DNA of 11,222 nucleotides, from contig JBCCGJ010000192.1 in the NCBI GenBank assembly GCA_039029335.1, positions 1 to 11,222 of the forward strand, read 5' to 3'. The notes under the pieces were generated by a model. The model saw nothing but the letters and a program-made list of their open reading frames with translations. It had not been told where the DNA came from and did not search any database. Shown here one piece after another: positions 7,639 to 11,222 of the stretch. Numbering within the stretch: position 1 is the first letter of the stretch; each line of letters starts with the position of its first letter. The translations under genes were made by a program, and so were the position numbers. The DNA comes from JAHELU01 sp039029335 (lineage in GTDB: Bacteria; Actinomycetota; Acidimicrobiia; Acidimicrobiales; SZUA-35).

Positions 7639-7743
7639 TCACAAATGAGCGCACAGGGGGGACGAAAACGAACGGGTGGGGCAGGGTGGAAATTGCCCAG
7701 ACGGCGTCGTCCGAGGTGTTCACGCCCGCGGTGTGCCGGTGGG

Positions 7744-7758
7744 CTAAGGTTCACTTAG
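7744..7758. promoter_or_regulatory. Small inverted repeat upstream of the diguanylate cyclase
   Basis: CTAAG (7744-7748) and CTTAG (7754-7758) form a perfect 5-bp inverted repeat around GTTCA. The hexamer GTTCAC overlapping it (7749-7754) recurs at 7718-7723. It lies in an AT-richer patch about 100 bases before the cyclase and could be an operator, but the arms are short and chance is not excluded. Confidence 0.25.
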
Positions 7759-7848
7759 GGTATTGTTCGTAACACGGCCTGTGGTCGATGACCGGTCGGT
7801 AGGCTGAGGCCGGCAACCGTCGGCCCCGGTTGGAGTCTTGTAACGAGG

Positions 7849-9306
7849 TTGTACAGCAACGTGCTTTGGCGAGAGAGATACCGAATGGCTGCGGGTGCGG
7901 TGCTGATCGGTGCCGCGCTTCTGGCCGTTCTGGACTTCGCCGCCCGTGACACCGAGGACCGCGGCGTGTCAATCCTGTACCTCGGTCTCGCCATGGCGCT
8001 GGCCGCCGGCTACTTCGCCTTTGTCGGGTGGAACACCGACCAGGTCGTCCTGCGCCTGATGCCCGCAGTGCTCTTTCTCAGCGGGATCGTTGCGTCCCTG
8101 TTCCTCGCCGACAGTGCAAACACGTCCCACGCGATCATCGGGCTCGCCGCCGCTGCGGTCATGGTGCTGACCTACATCGGGTTTGTCATGCCGCCAGGAG
8201 CGGCGCTGATGTTCAGCCCGTTTGTCATCGCGGTCATGTTCCTGGCCAACCGACTGCAGCCGTTCCGGGTCAGTCTGGCGCTTGCGCTCATCGGTGTCCC
8301 GGTCGCCGCCGGTCTCGGCGAGTTGGTGTCCGGCCTGGTCGACCGCAGCCTCCGAACCCAGAACCGCTTTTCGTCCCGCTCCGATCGCCTCGCCAGGCTG
8401 GAGGATGTGCTCCGTCGGTTCCGCCGACCGTCTTCGCTTGATGAGGCGGCCGAAGAGGTGGCGCTCGCCGCGCTGGAGATCTTCGAGGTTGAGCGGGCCA
8501 CCGTTGTACTCCGGGACACCGTCGGCGGGTTGATCCCGGTCACGCTCGGCCCGTCCAGCACCGAGGAACCGGATCCGAGCACCGCGGAGTTGGTCGTCGA
8601 CACCATCGGCGGCGACGAGCCTCGGCTGGTACCGAACGTCGACGAGACCCTGCTGGTCCTGCCGCTCCCGGCCACCGACGTTCCGGCCGGGGCGGTGGTT
8701 GTGCACCCGGTCCAGAACGAAGATCCCAGCTTCACGCTGGACCTTGCCCGATTGTTCGGGACCCAGGTCGGCATCGCCATCGAGCACCTCTTCGAGATCA
8801 ACAAGCTGGAGCGGGCCACCACCAGGGACGAGCTGACCGGGATCGGCAACCGGCGCCACGCCGACACACTGCTCAACTCCATGGAGGACGGCGACGCCCT
8901 GATCCTGCTCGACCTTGACGGGTTCAAGGCCGTCAACGACACCCTCGGCCACGCCGCCGGTGACCAGGTGCTCCAGGACCTGAGCAACCACCTTCGGCAC
9001 TGCCTACGGGATTCCGACACCTCGGCCAGGCTGGGCGGGGACGAGTTCCTTGTTGTGGCCAGGCGGGCCTTCGCCGACCCGGTGGCCGTCGCCCAGCGAA
9101 TCCTTCGGGGCTGGGCCAACTCCGGACGCTCAACGACCATCAGCGCCGGCGTTGCGCTCCACCAGGCCGACGTGCCCGTCGACGAGACGTTCGAGCGGGC
9201 GGACCAAGCGCTGTACCGGGCAAAGGCGGCGGGCAAAAACCGGGCCCAGATGTGGGTCCAACCCGGAAGCCGGCCTGCGGTGAACGGCGACACACCGCAG
9301 ACCTGA
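7849..9306 (+). CDS. Membrane diguanylate cyclase (6 TM, GAF-like, GGDEF)
   Basis: This 485-residue signalling enzyme is predicted to make c-di-GMP from two GTP. Six hydrophobic segments lie at about 13-32, 40-61, 68-87, 94-121, 122-138 and 141-164, forming a compact sensor region without a large outside loop. A helical linker (about 170-195) leads into a GAF-like stretch (about 196-315) whose ligand is unknown. The GGDEF domain (about 325-470) opens with DELTGIGNRR and contains DLDGFKAVNDTLGH with metal and substrate residues. The active site is GGDEF at 396-400. RDSD at 387-390 sits exactly five residues before it and is the RxxD I-site for product inhibition, so a regulated active cyclase is expected. 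No EAL or HD-GYP domain is present. The start is uncertain: TTG 7849, GTG 7861 and ATG 7885 are all in frame before TM1, each with a poor ribosome binding site. No partner effector gene lies nearby. Confidence 0.88.
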   Translation: MYSNVLWRERYRMAAGAVLIGAALLAVLDFAARDTEDRGVSILYLGLAMALAAGYFAFVGWNTDQVVLRLMPAVLFLSGIVASLFLADSANTSHAIIGLAAAAVMVLTYIGFVMPPGAALMFSPFVIAVMFLANRLQPFRVSLALALIGVPVAAGLGELVSGLVDRSLRTQNRFSSRSDRLARLEDVLRRFRRPSSLDEAAEEVALAALEIFEVERATVVLRDTVGGLIPVTLGPSSTEEPDPSTAELVVDTIGGDEPRLVPNVDETLLVLPLPATDVPAGAVVVHPVQNEDPSFTLDLARLFGTQVGIAIEHLFEINKLERATTRDELTGIGNRRHADTLLNSMEDGDALILLDLDGFKAVNDTLGHAAGDQVLQDLSNHLRHCLRDSDTSARLGGDEFLVVARRAFADPVAVAQRILRGWANSGRSTTISAGVALHQADVPVDETFERADQALYRAKAAGKNRAQMWVQPGSRPAVNGDTPQT

Positions 9307-9315
9307 ACAAACGGA

Positions 9316-9351
9316 GGCCGGAGAATCATCTCGGCTCGACGTGCTCCGGCC
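9316..9351 (+). terminator. Inverted repeat after the diguanylate cyclase
   Basis: GGCCGGAG (9316-9323) and CTCCGGCC (9344-9351) are perfect 8-bp arms around a 20-base loop, starting ten bases after the cyclase stop codon. There is no following T-run, so it is a terminator only by position and stem strength. It could also protect the 3' end of the message or act as an operator for the next gene. Confidence 0.4.
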
Positions 9352-9395
9352 GTTCGGCGTGTCCTACGCTCTGAGGACGACCGGAAGGGGCCGCC

Positions 9396-10199
9396 ATGAC
9401 CGACACCGTTGTTCCCGAAGCCGAGCTGCAGGAGCCACCGCTCCTGGACCAGATCGGGCCGCCCAGCTTTGATGACGTCGAGGCGGAGCGCCTCTATCTC
9501 AAGCAGCGGCTGGCCGCCACGTTCCGACTGTTCGGCCGGTTCGGATTCGACGAGGGTGTCGCCGGCCACGTCACCGCCCGAGATCCGGGGAACCCGGAGC
9601 GCTTCTGGGTCAACGGCTTCGGGGTCAACTTCAAACACATGCGGGTCTCCGACCTGATCTGCGTCGACCATGACGGCAACATCGTCGAGGGTGACCATCC
9701 GCTCAACCAGGCGGCGTTTGCCATCCACTCCCGGGTACACAAGGCTCGACCGGACGTCGTGGCTGCAGCCCACGCCCACTCCATCTATGGCAAGACCTGG
9801 TCGGCGTTCCGGCGGCCACTCGAGCCGCTGACCCAGGACTCCTGCGCGTTCTACCAGGACCACGCGGTGTTCGAGGATTTCACCGGGGTCGTCCTGGATG
9901 TCTCCGAGGGTGACCGCATCGCCGAGGCGCTCGGCGGCGCAAAGGCGGCGATCCTGTCGAACCACGGCAACCTGACCGTCGGCCACTCCGTCGACGAGGC
10001 GGCGTTCTGGTTCATCACCATGGAGCGGACCTGTCAGGCCCAGCTACTGGCGTCGTCCGTCCGGTTCGAACCGACGTTGATCGACCATCAGACCGCGTTG
10101 GCCACCAGGGAGACGGCCGGTAGCAACCTTGCGGGCTGGTTCAGTTTTCAGCCGCTCTTCGACTGGATCTCCCGGGCCGAGCCGGACCTGTTCGAGTAG
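9396..10199 (+). CDS. Class II aldolase/adducin family protein
   Basis: This 267-residue protein has the class II aldolase/adducin (AraD/FucA) fold. GVAGHVTARDP (54-64) and FWVNGFG form the phosphate-binding side. The metal-site histidines are His126 and His128 in AAHAHSIYG and His190 in LSNHGNLTVG, matching the three Zn ligands of L-fuculose-1-phosphate aldolase. The Glu that is general acid/base in FucA (Glu73) aligns by eye with Ala107 in LNQAAFAIH, so ordinary aldolase activity is doubtful. This pattern occurs in a broad group annotated only as class II aldolase/adducin-domain proteins, whose reactions are mostly unknown. The start ATG 9396 has AAGGGG five bases upstream and a possible TACGCT -10 box at 9365-9370. 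The 3' end overlaps the convergent MerR gene by 52 bases. Family assignment is firm; the activity is not. Confidence 0.9.
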   Translation: MTDTVVPEAELQEPPLLDQIGPPSFDDVEAERLYLKQRLAATFRLFGRFGFDEGVAGHVTARDPGNPERFWVNGFGVNFKHMRVSDLICVDHDGNIVEGDHPLNQAAFAIHSRVHKARPDVVAAAHAHSIYGKTWSAFRRPLEPLTQDSCAFYQDHAVFEDFTGVVLDVSEGDRIAEALGGAKAAILSNHGNLTVGHSVDEAAFWFITMERTCQAQLLASSVRFEPTLIDHQTALATRETAGSNLAGWFSFQPLFDWISRAEPDLFE

Positions 10200-10633
10200 T
10201 CGGCGGTCTGGGCCGGCTGCAGTTCGACGATCTTTGCGTCGACCTCGTCCTTGATGCCGGCGAGGGGCAACACGTTCAGCACACCCTGACCGTTGCGGAC
10301 CAGGTCGATCAGTTCCTCACCGCTGCGGGTCAGCACCGACGTTGATCCGTGGATGACCAGGTTCGCCGAGGCGACATCCTCGCCGAGCTGCTCGCGCATG
10401 AAGGCGAATACCTCACGGACCGATTCCAATCGGATGCCGGCGTCGAGCAGGGTCTTGATGACTTTCAGCTCAAGCAGATCCTTGTAGGAGTACCGACGGC
10501 GGGACCCGGATCCCTTTGCGTCCTCAAGCGACGGCCGGACCAGATCCGTCCTGGCCCAGTAGTCCAGCTGTCGGTAGGTGATACCGACGATTTCCGCTGT
10601 TCGCTTACCACTAAAACTATTCTCAAGTCCCAT
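10148..10633 (-). CDS. ftsR: MerR-family regulator of the FtsR/Rv1828 type
   Basis: This 161-residue regulator begins with a MerR-like winged helix-turn-helix. ITYRQLDYWARTDLVRPS (18-35), then GSGSRRRYSYKDLLELKVIK (41-60), closely resemble M. tuberculosis Rv1828 and corynebacterial FtsR, which activates ftsZ transcription. An amphipathic helix follows (LLDAGIRLESVREVFAFM), then a conserved C-terminal part with VIHGSTSVLTRSGEELIDL and NGQGVLNVLPL, also as in Rv1828. ATG 10633 is chosen because it lies just before the conserved region; GTG 10654 would add seven residues (MRLAAGS) without a better ribosome binding site. The last 17 residues are read antisense to the end of the aldolase gene and look unconserved. 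A near-consensus promoter and an inverted repeat lie about 80-120 bases upstream. No garA or other usual Rv1828 neighbours are present, so orthology to FtsR is likely rather than proven. Confidence 0.88.
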   Translation of the reverse strand: MGLENSFSGKRTAEIVGITYRQLDYWARTDLVRPSLEDAKGSGSRRRYSYKDLLELKVIKTLLDAGIRLESVREVFAFMREQLGEDVASANLVIHGSTSVLTRSGEELIDLVRNGQGVLNVLPLAGIKDEVDAKIVELQPAQTADYSNRSGSAREIQSKSG

Positions 10634-10714
10634 ACTGCCTGCTGCCAACCTCACGCTCGGTCCGACCGAAGACCACCGTCGCGTAATTACGAAGGAGGAA
10701 TTTACCTGGTGCTG

Positions 10715-10743
10715 ATCGTAGTAAGCTGCGCGCGAAGAGTCAA
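10715..10743 (-). promoter_or_regulatory. Promoter of the MerR/ftsR gene
   Basis: On the minus strand TTGACT (10743-10738) and TACGAT (10720-10715) are separated by exactly 17 bases. This is the best housekeeping-sigma promoter in the window. Transcription would start near 10708, leaving a 5' leader of about 75 bases before ATG 10633. Confidence 0.7.
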
Positions 10744-10757
10744 CGATTCGCGCGCAG
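10726..10757. promoter_or_regulatory. Perfect 11-bp inverted repeat around the ftsR -35 box (likely operator)
   Basis: CTGCGCGCGAA (10726-10736) and TTCGCGCGCAG (10747-10757) are exact reverse complements separated by ten bases. The ten-base centre contains the TTGACT -35 box, and the left arm fills most of the -35/-10 spacer. This is what a repressor or autoregulator operator looks like. Read on the plus strand it could also fold as an RNA hairpin upstream of the phosphotransferase gene. Confidence 0.6.
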
Positions 10758-10817
10758 GGCGCTCAGTGGTGTCGGAGCCGGAACGAGATCGAACCGACCG
10801 ATGGGACAGGTGATGGG

Positions 10818-11222
10818 GTGACAGCGGCTGACGAGACGACCGAATCGGGGCGGCCCGCCCGGATGGAGGGCGCCGAACGTGACGGGATCGAGGAGCATCG
10901 ACAGGCGGTTGGCGAGCTGGTCGCCGATGCGTTCGGCCCGGACCGGTGTCGAGTCGAGCGGCTGACCGACGTCAACCGAGGGCGCGGCGCGTTCAGCGTC
11001 GTCCTCCGGGCCGAGCTCACGGGCATCGGGCCGAACGGCGAGGAACAGCCACCCGGTGCGGTGCCCTCAAGCGTGGTGGCCAAGCTGCCGGTCGACGGGC
11101 CGAACGGTCGAGCCGCGACAATCGGTGGCGCCTACGCCAGGGAGGCCCTGGCGTATCGGACGATCATCGCCGACTCCCCGGTCCGGGCCCCGCTGCTCCA
11201 TGCCATCCGGCAACCGGCCGAC
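10818..11222 (+). CDS. Phosphotransferase (APH/choline-kinase-like), 3' truncated
   Basis: The frame runs from GTG 10818 to the window edge, giving 135 residues of the N-lobe of a protein-kinase-like phosphotransferase of the APH/EcKL/choline-kinase type. The glycine-rich nucleotide loop is probably NRGRGAFSVVLRAEL (53-67). Lys89 in SSVVAKLP fits the ATP-binding lysine, and Glu109 in AYAREALAYR fits its helix-C partner. PVRAPLLHAI is the usual following segment in this family. The catalytic HGD and DF/DxD motifs would lie beyond the window, so activity and substrate are unknown. Such proteins phosphorylate small alcohols or amines, or are annotated only as phosphotransferase family. A weak AGG lies seven bases before the GTG; ATG 10863 is an in-frame alternative. 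The gene is divergent from the MerR regulator and may share its control region. Confidence 0.75.
   Translation, partial: MTAADETTESGRPARMEGAERDGIEEHRQAVGELVADAFGPDRCRVERLTDVNRGRGAFSVVLRAELTGIGPNGEEQPPGAVPSSVVAKLPVDGPNGRAATIGGAYAREALAYRTIIADSPVRAPLLHAIRQPAD

Noticed and set aside
7639..7700. c-di-GMP riboswitch before the diguanylate cyclase, suggested by GCGCACAGGGGG
   Set aside because: The conserved GEMM core elements and second stem are absent; the resemblance is limited to a few bases.
8172..9986. 604-codon minus-strand open frame across the cyclase and aldolase genes
   Set aside because: It spans two well-supported plus-strand genes and their intergenic hairpin; the translation is Ser/Arg/Thr-rich with no family pattern.

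Overview
The window is high-GC DNA from an actinobacterium. The main evidence is a Pup-proteasome cluster (ARC/Mpa ATPase, Dop depupylase and the ubiquitin-like modifier Pup), a system found chiefly in Actinomycetota. An FtsR/Rv1828-type MerR regulator with the usual actinobacterial ITYRQLDYWART signature, GTG/TTG start codons and leaderless TANNNT promoters agree with this. The mix of VOC, class II aldolase/adducin and phosphotransferase genes would suit Acidimicrobiia or a related non-model lineage, but that placement is inference.

Layout from left to right. Bases 1-708 (+) hold the 3' part of a two-domain VOC (glyoxalase-like) protein. It converges on the Pup cluster, which lies on the minus strand and reads ARC (4341-2572), dop (2537-1026), pup (985-791). 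The gaps are 34 and 40 bases, so this looks like one operon. The 82-base convergent gap 709-790 carries two small hairpins that could terminate both sides. A 320-base non-coding stretch (4342-4661) with an AT-rich island lies upstream of ARC and probably holds the operon promoter. Further up on the same strand is a complete oligopeptidase B-type S9A serine peptidase (6755-4662).

A divergent 157-base region (6756-6912) separates the peptidase from a plus-strand histidine phosphatase (6913-7638). Both start codons sit exactly six bases after a TANNNT hexamer, which suggests two leaderless mRNAs. A membrane diguanylate cyclase (7849-9306: six predicted TM helices, GAF-like region, GGDEF with an intact I-site) and a class II aldolase/adducin-fold protein (9396-10199) follow. 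The aldolase gene converges on and overlaps by 52 bases a MerR-family gene of the FtsR type (10633-10148, minus). Upstream of that regulator are a near-consensus promoter and a perfect 11-bp inverted repeat that brackets its -35 box. The last gene (10818 to the window end, +) is the N-terminal part of an APH/choline-kinase-like phosphotransferase.

How the genes work together. Dop deamidates the C-terminal Gln of Pup and can also remove Pup from substrates; ARC unfolds pupylated proteins for the 20S core. The core genes (prcB, prcA) and the ligase gene (pafA) are not in the window, although ARC keeps the GQYL tail used to dock on the core. Oligopeptidase B could plausibly finish peptides released by the proteasome, but only proximity supports that. 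The right half looks like ordinary single-gene chromosome, with the regulator/operator region near 10.7 kb as its most distinctive element. I saw no mobile element, CRISPR array, rRNA or tRNA. I found no convincing wholly new multigene system; the most checkable oddities are the split Pup locus and the ftsR operator.
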